Assembly (NCBI RefSeq): GCF_022682305.1
Contig: NZ_CP093528.1
Location: 2,121,501-2,185,500, forward strand
Reading direction: 5' to 3'
Length of the DNA stretch: 64,000 bases
Source of the DNA: Shinella zoogloeoides
GTDB taxonomy: Bacteria; Pseudomonadota; Alphaproteobacteria; Rhizobiales; Rhizobiaceae
The translations under genes were made by a program, and so were the position numbers. Numbering within the stretch: the stretch's first letter is position 1; the number at the start of each line of letters is the position of its first letter. Below the pieces are notes generated by a model. It had not been told where the DNA came from, made no database searches, and saw nothing but the letters and a program-made list of their open reading frames with translations. Of this stretch, positions 18,357 to 28,628 are shown in pieces.

Positions 18357-20006
18357 ATGTCCAAGACGAACGAAACCGCCCTTCGCACCGCCGCCCGTCG
18401 CAGCCGGGACCTTTCGCTGCTCATGACCCGCTGGCCGAGCGTGACGGGGTCGCCGGACGAAGCATCCTTCTCCGTGAAGCTGCACGCGCACCTTGCCGAG
18501 ACCGCCTATTTCAAGCACCGCCCGGACCAGCTCTTCACCATCGACAGCCATGGCGAACCGCTGACGCGGAACGTCGTGGGGCTGGTGCGCGGCAGCGGAC
18601 GGCGAACGGTGGTGCTGGCCGGCCATTTCGATACCGTCTCCGTCGCCAATTACGGCACGCTCGCGCCGCTCGCCTGCGAGCCTGAGCCGCTGACGGAAGC
18701 GCTGCTCGACGAACTGCGCAGCCGACCACTGAACGGCGCGGAGGCGAAAGCGCTGAAGGACTTCGAGAGCGGCGATTTCATCGCCGGGCGCGGCCTCCTC
18801 GACATGAAGAGCGGCCTTGCCGCCGGCATCGCGGCGCTGGAGCGTTTCGCCGGGCTGGAAGCCCCCGAGGGCAATATCCTCTTCGTCGCGACGCCGGACG
18901 AGGAGAACCGCTCGCGCGGCATGCGCAGCCTGCGCAACGCCCTGCCGGAAATCGCCCGCCGCTTCGACCTCGATATCGTCGGCGGCATCAATCTCGATGC
19001 GTCGAGCTGCGAGCGCGACGGCGAGGAAGGCCGGGCGGTCTATCTCGGCTCCATCGGCAAATTCGCGCCCTTCGCCTTCGTCATCGGCCGCCCGACCCAT
19101 GCCGGCTACCCCTTCAACGGCACCAGCGCCCACCGCATCAGCGCGGAGATCGTGCGCGCCATGGACACCGTGCCGGAACTCAGCGACGAGGCTTTCGGCG
19201 AGCGCTCCCCGCCGCCCGTCTGCCTCGAGGCCCGCGACATCCGCGACGGCTACGACGTGACGACGCCGGATCGCGTCTGGCTCTCCTTCAACTGGCTGAC
19301 CCATCGCCGCAGCGCCGGCGATATCCTGGGGGAATTCAAGGCGCTGGTCTCCGGCGCACTGAAAACGGCGCTCGAAGCGCAGGACACCCATGCCGCACGT
19401 TACCGCAACCGGGACACGGGCCAGACCGAAGGCATGGTGCTTAGCTATGCCGAACTGGTGGAGCGATTGAAGGCACGCGGCGGTTCGGCAGCCCTGGCGC
19501 GGCTCGAAGCGCTGGACCGTTCGCTCGCGGGCGGCACCGACCCGCTGAAAGTCAGCCGTGAGATCGTCTCGGCCGCCGTGACCGAGGCGGGCATCGAAGG
19601 GCCGGCGGTCATCGTCGGCTTCGGCAGCCTGCATTATCCGCTGGTGCATCTGGAGCGCTCTTCGGCCGGCGGCGACCTGCGGGGCATGCTTCAGGGCGTG
19701 ATGGACGCCGCCGCCATGCGGCACGGCACATCGATCAAGTTCAAGCAGATTTTCGCGGGTATTTCCGACATGAGCTTCTTCGGCTATCGGCCGGACGCTG
19801 GCGAGACCGGGCTGCTCGCGGGCAATACACCCTCGGCGGCCTTCACGGACGACGCACCGGAAGGACTGCTGTCCTTCCCGACGGTCAATATCGGTCCATG
19901 GGGGCGCGACTATCACCAGAAATGGGAGCGTGTGCACGCACCCTATACGTTCGAGGTTCTGCCGGATCTGGTCTTCGAGACGGCGCTGGCCTGGCTTGAG
20001 GCGTAG
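18357..20006 (+). CDS. M20 family peptidase, RocB-like
   Basis: Large M20 metallopeptidase-type protein of 549 aa. Metal and catalytic motifs: LAGHFDTVSV, RGLLDMKSGLAAG, TPDEENRSRG and NLDASS. Length and the C-terminal part resemble RocB, an arginine-utilisation protein, rather than short amidohydrolases. ATG 18357 is chosen; an in-frame ATG at 18333 would add eight residues. The divergent Lrp regulator and the downstream convergent aminotransferase fit amino-acid or peptide catabolism. The substrate is unknown. Confidence 0.82.
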   Translation: MSKTNETALRTAARRSRDLSLLMTRWPSVTGSPDEASFSVKLHAHLAETAYFKHRPDQLFTIDSHGEPLTRNVVGLVRGSGRRTVVLAGHFDTVSVANYGTLAPLACEPEPLTEALLDELRSRPLNGAEAKALKDFESGDFIAGRGLLDMKSGLAAGIAALERFAGLEAPEGNILFVATPDEENRSRGMRSLRNALPEIARRFDLDIVGGINLDASSCERDGEEGRAVYLGSIGKFAPFAFVIGRPTHAGYPFNGTSAHRISAEIVRAMDTVPELSDEAFGERSPPPVCLEARDIRDGYDVTTPDRVWLSFNWLTHRRSAGDILGEFKALVSGALKTALEAQDTHAARYRNRDTGQTEGMVLSYAELVERLKARGGSAALARLEALDRSLAGGTDPLKVSREIVSAAVTEAGIEGPAVIVGFGSLHYPLVHLERSSAGGDLRGMLQGVMDAAAMRHGTSIKFKQIFAGISDMSFFGYRPDAGETGLLAGNTPSAAFTDDAPEGLLSFPTVNIGPWGRDYHQKWERVHAPYTFEVLPDLVFETALAWLEA

Positions 20007-20008
20007 AC

Positions 20009-20146
20009 GCCCCTCATCCGCCTGCCGGCACCTTCTCCCCGCAAGCCGGGAGAAGGAAATATGCCGCACCGTTTTCCCTTATCGACAAGTATGCGCGAGG
20101 CAAGTCCCCTATCCCCGCTTACGGCGAGAGGGGTAGAGTGAGGGGC
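20009..20146. repeat. RIME/REP-like intergenic palindromic repeat
   Basis: An imperfect inverted repeat of about 138 bp begins GCCCCTCATCCG and ends with the complementary TGAGGGGC. Inside is a 9-bp hairpin, CCTTCTCCC with GGGAGAAGG (20031-20056). Elements of this kind are dispersed in rhizobial chromosomes (RIME family). It lies between two convergent genes and may also act as a bidirectional terminator. Confidence 0.7.
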
Positions 20147-20157
20147 AACGGCTTCGC

Positions 20158-21381
20158 TTAGGCCGCCAGACGTTCGCTGGCGAGCAGCCGGCCGAGACGC
20201 GAGATGCCTTCCTCGATCGTCGTGTCGTTGGCGCAGGAGAAGCTGAGGCGCAGGGTATTCGCACCGCTGCCGTCGGCATGGAACGCCTGGCCGGGAACGA
20301 AGGCGACCTTCTCCGTTTCGATGGAGCGGGCGAGCAGCTTCGCGCCGTCCATGCCCACCGGCAGCGTGACCCAGACGAACATGCCGCCCTCGGGCTTCGT
20401 CCACGTCACGCCTTCCGGCATGTATTTCTGCAGCGCGGCCAGCATGACGTTGCGGCGATGGCTGTAGGCGGCGCGGATCTTGGCGACCTGCGCATCGAAA
20501 CCGCGCTCGGCGACATGGGCGATGGCCATCTGGTTGATGGTCGAGGAATGCAGGTCCGCCGCCTGCTTCATCAGCACGAGCTTGCGGATGACGGGCGCCG
20601 CCGCGACGATGTAGCCGACGCGCAGGCCCGGTGCGAGCGTCTTGGAGAAGCTGCCGCAATAGATGGTGCGCGCAGCGTCGATGCTGCCCTTCTCGGCGAT
20701 TTCCAGCGCCAGGATCGGCGGGACCGCCTCGCCGTCATAACGCAGCGACTGGTAGGCGGCGTCCTCGATGACGGGAATATCCAGCTCCTCGGCGAGCTTC
20801 AGCAGCTTCTCGCGCCCGGCGCGGTCCACCGTTTCGCCGGTCGGGTTGGCGAAGTCGGCGGAAAGATAGGCGAACTTGACCCGGCCGCCGGCATCCGCAG
20901 CCGTCGCGCGATAGGCTTCAGGCGTGCGATTGCCCGTCAGGTTGAGCTGGTCGTAGGTCGGCTCATAGGCGTTGAAGGCCTGCAGCGCGCCGAGATAGGT
21001 CGGCCAGGTGACAAGCGCCGTGTCCTTCGGGGAGAGGAACAGCTTGCCGAGATAATCGAGGCCTTGCTGCGAGCCGGAAACGATGAAGACATTCTCGGCG
21101 GTGCAGGGAATGCCGATCTTGCCCATTTCGCCCGCAAGCCAGTCGCGCAGCGGCTTGTAGCCTTCGCTGACGGAATACTGGAGGCCCGCCGCAGCGCCCT
21201 CGCCCGCCAGCACATCCGTATAGGCGGCGGAGAACGCCTCCTTCGGGAACAGCGCAGGATCCGGAATGCCGCCGGCAAACGAGATGATGTCCGGCCGTTC
21301 CAGCAGTTTCAGCAATTCGCGGATTTCGGATGCCTTCATGCGCGACGCGCGGGTCGCAAAGGCCTGTTCCCATTTGAACAT
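20158..21381 (-). CDS. PLP-dependent aminotransferase (class I/II)
   Basis: Fold-type I aminotransferase of 407 aa, closest in feel to 2-aminoadipate/aromatic (LysN/MocR-domain type) transaminases. The PLP lysine lies in YCGSFSKTLAPGLRVGYIVA. Other marks are ISFAGGIPDPALFP at the N-terminus and SGSQQGLDYLGKLF for phosphate binding. ATG 21381 has GAGGAAA upstream and was chosen over ATGs farther upstream. The natural amino donor is unknown. It converges on the RocB-like peptidase gene. Confidence 0.88.
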   Translation of the reverse strand: MFKWEQAFATRASRMKASEIRELLKLLERPDIISFAGGIPDPALFPKEAFSAAYTDVLAGEGAAAGLQYSVSEGYKPLRDWLAGEMGKIGIPCTAENVFIVSGSQQGLDYLGKLFLSPKDTALVTWPTYLGALQAFNAYEPTYDQLNLTGNRTPEAYRATAADAGGRVKFAYLSADFANPTGETVDRAGREKLLKLAEELDIPVIEDAAYQSLRYDGEAVPPILALEIAEKGSIDAARTIYCGSFSKTLAPGLRVGYIVAAAPVIRKLVLMKQAADLHSSTINQMAIAHVAERGFDAQVAKIRAAYSHRRNVMLAALQKYMPEGVTWTKPEGGMFVWVTLPVGMDGAKLLARSIETEKVAFVPGQAFHADGSGANTLRLSFSCANDTTIEEGISRLGRLLASERLAA

Positions 21382-21547
21382 AGGGGTTTCCTCGGGCTTG
21401 TTGTCTGATCCGCACATCATCATGGCGAAGTATTTATGTCAATAATACTGACCTAAATATTCGTACCAAAACGCACGAAATCCGATGCCCGTGCAAACCC
21501 GTTTCATGCACAAACGCCGCGTCCACCGGCACTTGCAGCGACGGCGG

Positions 21548-21649
21548 TCAGGTTGTCCGGTCTCCATAAAGGCTGAGCAGCACCAGCATGGCTATACTGC
21601 CCAGGATAAAAAGATCGAACCAGGCGAAGTATTGGAAAATCGTGGTCAT
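21548..21649 (-). CDS. Small single-pass membrane protein (33 aa)
   Basis: An ORF of 33 codons on the minus strand with a strong AGGAGG site 9 bp before the ATG. It encodes MTTIFQYFAWFDLFILGS followed by more hydrophobic residues and a short polar tail ending YGDRTT, i.e. one membrane-spanning helix. No family is recognised. It lies downstream of ilvC and upstream of the aminotransferase gene. The ribosome site and clean helix argue for a real microprotein; sequence alone cannot prove expression. Confidence 0.55.
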   Translation of the reverse strand: MTTIFQYFAWFDLFILGSIAMLVLLSLYGDRTT

Positions 21650-21788
21650 CGCACTATCCTCCTGACAGCGGAACGAAACACTTGCGTATTCTGTTCCCAT
21701 TCAGGCTTTCGTGCAAGTTCATTACTTGCTGCACCGCAATGAAGCGGAAGCATGCGCCGCACTATTTCAAGTTTACTGAAATAGAGGA

Positions 21789-21808
21789 CCGGGCGGAAAA
21801 CCGCCCGG
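21789..21808 (-). terminator. Hairpin after ilvC
   Basis: A perfect 8-bp stem (CCGGGCGG with CCGCCCGG, four-base loop) lies 28 bp beyond the ilvC stop, followed on the minus strand by a pyrimidine-rich but not pure T tract. It probably serves as ilvC terminator or 3' stabiliser. Confidence 0.6.
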
Positions 21809-21835
21809 CCCGCTTGTCCGCAAAGGCGGAAAAGC

Positions 21836-23562
<1,727 letters not shown>

Positions 23563-23585
23563 GATGTTCCCCTAGTCGAATTGCG

Positions 23586-23607
23586 TACCGTACCGTACGG
23601 TTCGGCA
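23586..23607. promoter_or_regulatory. Candidate TetR operator
   Basis: The palindrome ACCGTACGGT at 23592-23601 sits in a run of overlapping GTACCGTACCGTACGG units, about 30 bp upstream of the TetR start. A further GCCGTACCGAATC lies at about 23673. Spacing and symmetry suit autoregulation by the adjacent TetR protein. No promoter core was assigned. Confidence 0.5.
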
Positions 23608-23978
23608 TCTTCTAGCGCCCTCTTCCATTCCGGTCAACAGGCTTCTTCCGCTCGCGGACCGAAGGGTGATTTGCCGTACCGAATCCAGCCGCGAACGGTG
23701 CGATTCCGCATGGTGCACCAGCATGTGAATTGCCGCAGCGCACAATCGAGCCGAAATTTTCTTTCCGCTATCCCGCTGTTTTGAAACAGAAGTCCAAGAA
23801 ATCACATCCCCATGGCAGGTCCGGACAAAATTTTTCGCTTCCCAATCCGTTTCCGCTGGTTAAGATTTGTGAGACCTGCGGTGCTGCAGGCCGTTTGCGC
23901 AGGGCGCGCCGGCCGAGCGGCCCCCAGGCCCAAGTCAGGAGTACGAAGCCAATCGCCCTTACGCCAAGGAGACAGAAA
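23608..23978. other. Intergenic region without a recognised gene
   Basis: About 370 bp between the TetR operator and the next gene. It shows AT-rich patches (23750-23870), consistent with the promoter of the following gene, and no supported ORF or RNA. Confidence 0.4.
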
Positions 23979-24359
23979 ATGTTGAATTTCCTGCCGGACC
24001 TTCACGAAGGACATGCTCCCATCACTCTGCAGCAACTGTTCGGCGATGCCATGGAGGCATTCGATGCCTGGGAAGACGAGCGCGCCGAGCCGATGGTAAT
24101 CTACGAGGACCATATCGTCCCCATCGGCGTCGTCTTCGAAAGCATGCATGACTGCACAGACATCCTGCCGCGCACCCTGGCGGATATCGCGACCGACGCG
24201 CTGGCCCGCAATCCAGCGGCGGCCGAGACGGCGATCGCCACCTTCGGCGACGCCGCCCGCATCGCCACGGCGCTCACCGAGCAGCGCCGCCTCTATGGCG
24301 AGGCGGCCATCGCCTCCTTCCTCGACCACAATCGCGTCGACAAGCGGCGACCCGCCTGA
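23979..24359 (+). CDS. Conserved-type hypothetical protein (126 aa)
   Basis: Small acidic cytoplasmic protein of 126 aa that I do not recognise. It starts MLNFLPDLHEGHAPITLQQL and is mostly alpha-helix-forming with alanine-rich C-terminal repeats (ALARNPAAAETAIATFGDAA). A strong AAGGAGA site precedes the ATG, and a rho-independent terminator follows, so it is a genuine monocistronic gene. Function unknown. Confidence 0.75.
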   Translation: MLNFLPDLHEGHAPITLQQLFGDAMEAFDAWEDERAEPMVIYEDHIVPIGVVFESMHDCTDILPRTLADIATDALARNPAAAETAIATFGDAARIATALTEQRRLYGEAAIASFLDHNRVDKRRPA

Positions 24360-24387
24360 CAGCCAGCATCAATCGCTCTACGACAAA

Positions 24388-24417
24388 GAGGCCCCGGAAA
24401 CGGGGCCTCCGCTTTTT
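24388..24417 (+). terminator. Rho-independent terminator
   Basis: A 9-bp perfect stem GAGGCCCCG/CGGGGCCTC with a GAAA tetraloop, then CGCTTTTT. It closes the preceding hypothetical gene. Confidence 0.9.
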
Positions 24418-24530
24418 CCGGCGCGCCTTTCCGGCCCTGTTCCCGGGGTGACAGCCAGACCACGGGGTCTGTGGGACTATCCAGTTCAAGAGCGAAACGA
24501 AACGCTCTGCCAACCCAAGGAGAGAACCCC

Positions 24531-24899
24531 ATGCGCAAGATCACCCTTATTTCCCTCGCCCTCGTCACCGTCCTCGGCTCCGTCGCAACCCCGTCCTTCG
24601 CCCAGGTCGCCACCCATACCGCCAGCGTCGGCGGCGGCAGCTCGACGGGCGGCGGTGGCGGCAGCACCGGCGGCGGCGACCGCACCAGCCGCAGCAGCGA
24701 CAACAGCGGCGGCGGCGGTCAGCATGAAGGCCGCGGCAACTACGCCAACGTTCCTCCGGTCAAGCACAAGAAGCCCGTCGTCATCGCCGGCAAGGGTGGC
24801 GCTTACTGCTCGACCAACTTCCGCGTCCTCTTCGACTCGAACGGCCGCCGCACCAAGGTCCGCCATTGCGATGAACGCAACCGTATCGAGATCAATTGA
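24531..24899 (+). CDS. Hypothetical secreted glycine/serine-rich protein
   Basis: Protein of 122 aa with a signal peptide (MRKITLISLALVTVLGSVAT, cleavage near SFA). A low-complexity glycine/serine region follows (GGGSSTGGGGGSTGGG), then a conserved-looking basic C-terminal part with two cysteines (GAYCSTNF and VRHCDERN) that could form a disulfide. AAGGAGA lies before the ATG, and a terminator follows. Probably periplasmic or extracellular. The function is unknown. Confidence 0.75.
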   Translation: MRKITLISLALVTVLGSVATPSFAQVATHTASVGGGSSTGGGGGSTGGGDRTSRSSDNSGGGGQHEGRGNYANVPPVKHKKPVVIAGKGGAYCSTNFRVLFDSNGRRTKVRHCDERNRIEIN

Positions 24900-24916
24900 T
24901 CGCCTGACATCACTCC

Positions 24917-24949
24917 AGAAGGGGCGCGGCTTCCGGCCGCGCCCCTTCT
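24917..24949 (+). terminator. Strong hairpin terminator
   Basis: A 14-bp perfect stem (AGAAGGGGCGCGGC and its complement) with a TTCCG loop lies just after the secreted-protein gene. The T tract is short, so it may work in both directions or with Rho. Confidence 0.75.
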
Positions 24950-25170
24950 GCCGTTTGCCCGCCCATCATGCTGCGACCGGTAGAAGAATGGCCGGAAAGC
25001 TTGACCCGCGACGACGAAGCACCTATTTCTGCCGCATCGAGATTTGAACGATGACTTCTGCATTTGCGGGTTCCGCCCGTACCTTGACGAACTTCCCCTT
25101 CAAATTCGACCACCCATGGTCGCCAGCCGGCGACCGACGATTGATTTGACGGCTTAGGAAAGGTTTCGTC

Positions 25171-25380
25171 ATGGCAACTGGTACCGTAAAGTGGTTCAAC
25201 ACGACCAAGGGCTACGGCTTCATTCAGCAGGACAGCGGTGAACCGGACGTTTTCGTCCACATCTCCGCCGTACAGCGCGCAGGCCTCGCTGGCCTCAACG
25301 AAGGTCAGAAGGTCAGCTTCGAGCTGGTCCGCGACCGCAAGTCCGGCAAGATGTCGGCCGATCAGCTCGAAGCAGCCTGA
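25171..25380 (+). CDS. Cold-shock protein, CspA family
   Basis: CspA-family nucleic-acid chaperone of 69 aa. It carries the RNA-binding motifs KGYGFI (RNP1) and VFVHIS (RNP2) on a five-strand OB fold beginning [11 protein letters not shown]. About 220 bp separate it from the previous terminator, leaving room for the long structured 5' leader typical of cold-inducible csp genes. A terminator follows the stop. Which of several rhizobial paralogues it is cannot be said. Confidence 0.96.
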   Translation: MATGTVKWFNTTKGYGFIQQDSGEPDVFVHISAVQRAGLAGLNEGQKVSFELVRDRKSGKMSADQLEAA

Positions 25381-25404
25381 TCCGGCGTTTCGCCGATAGA
25401 ATGG

Positions 25405-25431
25405 AAAGGCCGGTTTCGACCGGCCTTTTTT
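25405..25431 (+). terminator. Rho-independent terminator after the csp gene
   Basis: Stem AAAGGCCGG/CCGGCCTTT with a short TTTCGA-type loop, running into six T. Classic intrinsic terminator; it also faces the end of the convergent Lrp gene. Confidence 0.93.
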
Positions 25432-25438
25432 GTGCCCG

Positions 25439-25927
25439 CTATTCGGCGTGCTCCACCGGCAGGCGCGTGCCGCTCTTCAGCACCTCCATCGAAATGGACG
25501 CGGAGACGTCGAACAGCTCGACCTTGCGCACGATGCGCTTGTAGACGACGTCGTAGTGCTCGACCCGCGGCAGCACGATCTTCAAGATGTAGTCGTAATT
25601 GCCCGTCAGCCGGTGCGCCTCCACCACCTCGGGAATATCCGCGATCGCCCGCGAGAACAGCGCGATCCACTCATCGCTGTGATGCGCCGTCTTGATGAGG
25701 GCGAAGACCGTGGTCGGCACGCCCATCCTGTCCCGGTCGAGCAGGGCGACCCTGCCGGCGATATGCCCGCTTTCCTCCAGCCGCTGGATGCGACGGGCGC
25801 AGGCGGAAAGCGACAGGCTCACCTTCTCCGCCAACGCCGCGACGGGCGCGCCCGCATCCTCCTGCAGAAGCGCCAGCAATTTCCTGTCCCGCTCGTCAAG
25901 CACGCCGAGATTCCCTTTCAAAGCCAT
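25439..25927 (-). CDS. Lrp/AsnC family transcriptional regulator
   Basis: Second Lrp-type regulator, 162 aa. Helix-turn-helix at LLALLQEDAGAPVAALAEKV then LSACARRIQRLEESG; RAM domain at VVEAHRLTGNYDYILKIVLP. ATG 25927 is chosen because it gives the standard N-terminus; the frame continues upstream without a ribosome site. It is divergent from an Asp/Glu racemase gene with about 145 bp between, so it likely regulates that gene. Confidence 0.92.
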   Translation of the reverse strand: MALKGNLGVLDERDRKLLALLQEDAGAPVAALAEKVSLSLSACARRIQRLEESGHIAGRVALLDRDRMGVPTTVFALIKTAHHSDEWIALFSRAIADIPEVVEAHRLTGNYDYILKIVLPRVEHYDVVYKRIVRKVELFDVSASISMEVLKSGTRLPVEHAE

Positions 25928-26071
25928 ATCGTGCGCAATTAAAGCGCGCCTTGATACAATTCGACAAGAACAATTATCGGAAACAGCGCAAAATGCTCGA
26001 AACTTTGCGAACAATCGCCGTCATCTCCGCTGCATTCTGATCGTCATCGAAACACAAGCGGGGAAACGACC

Positions 26072-26785
26072 ATGAAGACGATCGGCCTTATCGGCGGCAT
26101 GAGCTTCGAGAGCACGGCAGTCTATTATCGCATGATCAACGAGGCGGTGCGCGAGCGGCTCGGCGGCCTGCATTCGGCCGACGTGCTGGTGCATTCGGTC
26201 GATTTCCAGTCCATCGTCGACCTGCAGACGGCTGGCCGCTGGGATGCGGCCGGCGAGCGCCTCGGCACCGTCGCGGCCGGTCTCGAAAAGGCCGGCGCGC
26301 AATGCGTGCTGATCTGCACCAACACCATGCACCTCGTCGCCGACGCCGTGCAGAACGCGGTATCCGCTCCCGTCATCAACATCATCGACGAGGTCGCGCG
26401 CGACATCCTCGCAGCCGGCAAACGCCGCCCGCTGCTGCTCGCCACGCGCTACACGATGGAGCACGGCTTCTATGCGAACCGCATGAAGGACGCCGGCCTC
26501 GACGTCATGGTGCCGGACGAGGCGGGCCGCGCGCTGATCCATAGCGTCATCTTCGACGAACTGTGCCAGGGCAAGGTGCTGGACACGTCCCGCGAGCGCG
26601 TGCTTGCTCTCATCGAGGCCGCCCGGGCCGCAGGCGCCGACAGCGTCATCCTCGGCTGCACGGAGATCTGCCTGCTGCTCGATCCCGACGCCCTGTCGCT
26701 GCCCGGCTTCGATTCGACCGCCATCCATGCCCGCGCCGCCGTCGATTTCGCGCTCGGCCCGGTCGTCGCCAGCAAGGCCGCCTGA
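26072..26785 (+). CDS. Aspartate/glutamate racemase family protein
   Basis: Cofactor-independent amino-acid racemase of 237 aa. Two catalytic cysteine motifs are seen, LICTNTMHLVADA and ILGCTEICLLL, with the N-terminal IGLIGGMSFESTAVYYRMIN of the aspartate racemase subgroup. It interconverts L- and D-aspartate or a related acid. The divergent Lrp regulator suggests induction by an amino acid. Substrate is inferred from subgroup resemblance. Confidence 0.9.
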   Translation: MKTIGLIGGMSFESTAVYYRMINEAVRERLGGLHSADVLVHSVDFQSIVDLQTAGRWDAAGERLGTVAAGLEKAGAQCVLICTNTMHLVADAVQNAVSAPVINIIDEVARDILAAGKRRPLLLATRYTMEHGFYANRMKDAGLDVMVPDEAGRALIHSVIFDELCQGKVLDTSRERVLALIEAARAAGADSVILGCTEICLLLDPDALSLPGFDSTAIHARAAVDFALGPVVASKAA

Positions 26786-26791
26786 GCCGTC

Positions 26792-28036
26792 TCAGGCTTC
26801 GCGAAGAGCGGCATCCAGCCATTGGCATTCCCGCAGGCCGGCCCGTGCGAACGGGTCGGCAAGCGTGCCGGAAACGATGGCCGCGAGGATTTGCGGCGCC
26901 GGCGGGATTTTCGCGACGGTGGCGACCAGCCGGTCGCGCAGCCAGGCGATGGAACGGGAATCCGACTGGTAGAACGGTGTGAAAACGTAGGACAGGAGCT
27001 GGAACAGCCGCACATGGCTGCGCCGGGCATCCGCATAGGCGGAAAGCGCTTCCTCGACCGTTGCCGCCGATGAGAGGGCGTGCGCCAGCGCCGCCGCATC
27101 GAGCAGCGCCATATTAGCCCCCTGCCCGAGCTGCGGACTGGTGGAATGGGCGCTGTCGCCGATGAACGCGATACCGTCCGCATGCGGCGGCAGCGCCGTG
27201 CGGTGGGCATAGCGCGCCAGCGTCAACTGGTCCCAATCCACGATCTGGTCGAGGAACGGCGTGGTCTCGGGCCAATAGTCGGCGATGCGGTCCTTCCAGC
27301 GCGCCAGCCCTTGTCCTCTCACCATGTCCGCCTCCGCGGTCTTCAGGCTCCAGAAGAACGCGGCCTTGCGCGCGCCGCCGGCCTGCGCCCGGCCGACCGG
27401 CAGCACCCCGATCATGACCTTGGCCGCATCGTAGCGCTGGGTCAGCGCATGGGCATCAAGGGCGATCCCCTCGCAATCGAGCGTCGCCCAAAATGCACCC
27501 CACGGCAATTCCGTCACCTTCGGCGCGACCACGGACGCGGCAACGAGCTGCGAGCGCGCACCGCTGGCGTCGATCACCAGATCGTAGTCGCCGACGATCT
27601 CCCCAACCTCGTCGTGCAGCACCGTACGGGATTGCCGCGTCTCGGCCTTGGCGAGCGTGATGCCGGTGCGGATGGGCAACCCCTGCGCCGTCACCGCATC
27701 GTTCAGGGTGGAGAACAGCGCGGCGCGGTGCACGGCAAGGCCGTAACGCCCGCCGGCCAGCGCATCGTAGCGCACGTCGAGGACCGTGCGGCCGCTACGG
27801 GCATCCGCGCCGTGCAGGCGCTCGATGCGGTTGCCGAGCGCGTGGATCGCCGGGGAAAGGCCGAGGGCATCCAGGACCGTGAGCCCGGTCGGCTGCATCA
27901 GCAGACCAGAGCCGACCGGCGACGGCCGTTCGAACCGTTCGATCAGCTCGACCCGATGGCCGGCGCGAGAGAGAAAAAGCGCCGCCGCAAGCCCCGCAGG
28001 CCCCGCGCCGGTAATGCCGATATCCAATGGCTTCAT
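26792..28036 (-). CDS. FAD-dependent monooxygenase (UbiH/salicylate hydroxylase-like)
   Basis: Class A flavoprotein monooxygenase of 414 aa. Motifs: GITGAGPAGLAAALFLSRAG (dinucleotide fold), VIDASGARS (DG-type motif), and AFIGDSAHSTSPQLGQGANM (GD motif binding FAD). It would hydroxylate an aromatic or related substrate using NAD(P)H and O2. The HxlR regulator gene upstream is on the same strand, 36 bp from this start. The substrate is unknown. Confidence 0.87.
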   Translation of the reverse strand: MKPLDIGITGAGPAGLAAALFLSRAGHRVELIERFERPSPVGSGLLMQPTGLTVLDALGLSPAIHALGNRIERLHGADARSGRTVLDVRYDALAGGRYGLAVHRAALFSTLNDAVTAQGLPIRTGITLAKAETRQSRTVLHDEVGEIVGDYDLVIDASGARSQLVAASVVAPKVTELPWGAFWATLDCEGIALDAHALTQRYDAAKVMIGVLPVGRAQAGGARKAAFFWSLKTAEADMVRGQGLARWKDRIADYWPETTPFLDQIVDWDQLTLARYAHRTALPPHADGIAFIGDSAHSTSPQLGQGANMALLDAAALAHALSSAATVEEALSAYADARRSHVRLFQLLSYVFTPFYQSDSRSIAWLRDRLVATVAKIPPAPQILAAIVSGTLADPFARAGLRECQWLDAALREA

Positions 28037-28071
28037 GCCTGTCCCCGATGCGACTCCCGATGGCGGGAGCC

Positions 28072-28479
28072 TCAGCCCTGCCCCGCATCATAGGCCGCCC
28101 GTGCGGCCCGGATCGCGGTGTGGTTCTGCGTAGACCACTGCACGAGCGTGCGCAGAAGCGCAAGGAAGGATTGGCCGAGCGGCGTCAGCCGGTATTCCAC
28201 GCTCGGCGGCTGAGTCGGATAGACGGTGCGCGTGAGGTAGCCGTCGCGCTGCAGGTCGCGCAGCGTCTGGGTCAGCATGCGCTGGGAGATATCCGGGATG
28301 AAACGGCGCAATTCGGAAAAGCGGCGCGGGCCATCCGCAAGGCCGAGGATCATCAGCGACGTCCACTTGCCGCCGACGCTGTCCAGCACATCGCGCACCG
28401 GGCAATCGTCCATCGACATGGGCACGCCGTCGATGAGGAGAACCCGTTCGCCTCGCGCACGGTCGATGATCCTGTTCAT
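28072..28479 (-). CDS. HxlR family transcriptional regulator
   Basis: Winged-helix regulator of 135 aa of the HxlR type. Marks are [20 protein letters not shown] near the N-terminus and [35 protein letters not shown]. Start ATG 28479 was chosen by family length. It is divergent from a QorB-like gene; in E. coli ytfH (HxlR) and qorB/ytfG are likewise divergent. It probably senses quinone or electrophile stress and represses both sides. Confidence 0.9.
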   Translation of the reverse strand: MNRIIDRARGERVLLIDGVPMSMDDCPVRDVLDSVGGKWTSLMILGLADGPRRFSELRRFIPDISQRMLTQTLRDLQRDGYLTRTVYPTQPPSVEYRLTPLGQSFLALLRTLVQWSTQNHTAIRAARAAYDAGQG

Positions 28480-28628
28480 AGCCGGTTCCCTCCAGGTAAC
28501 CACCGCAGAAAAAACTGCCTTCTTTACACGCTCTACCAGATTACCAGATAAGAGCAAGTCTCAATAAGAGACCAACACGCAGCAGGACATGAGGCTCCTC
28601 CCGCCGCTCCTGCCTGAAAGGGAAAGAC

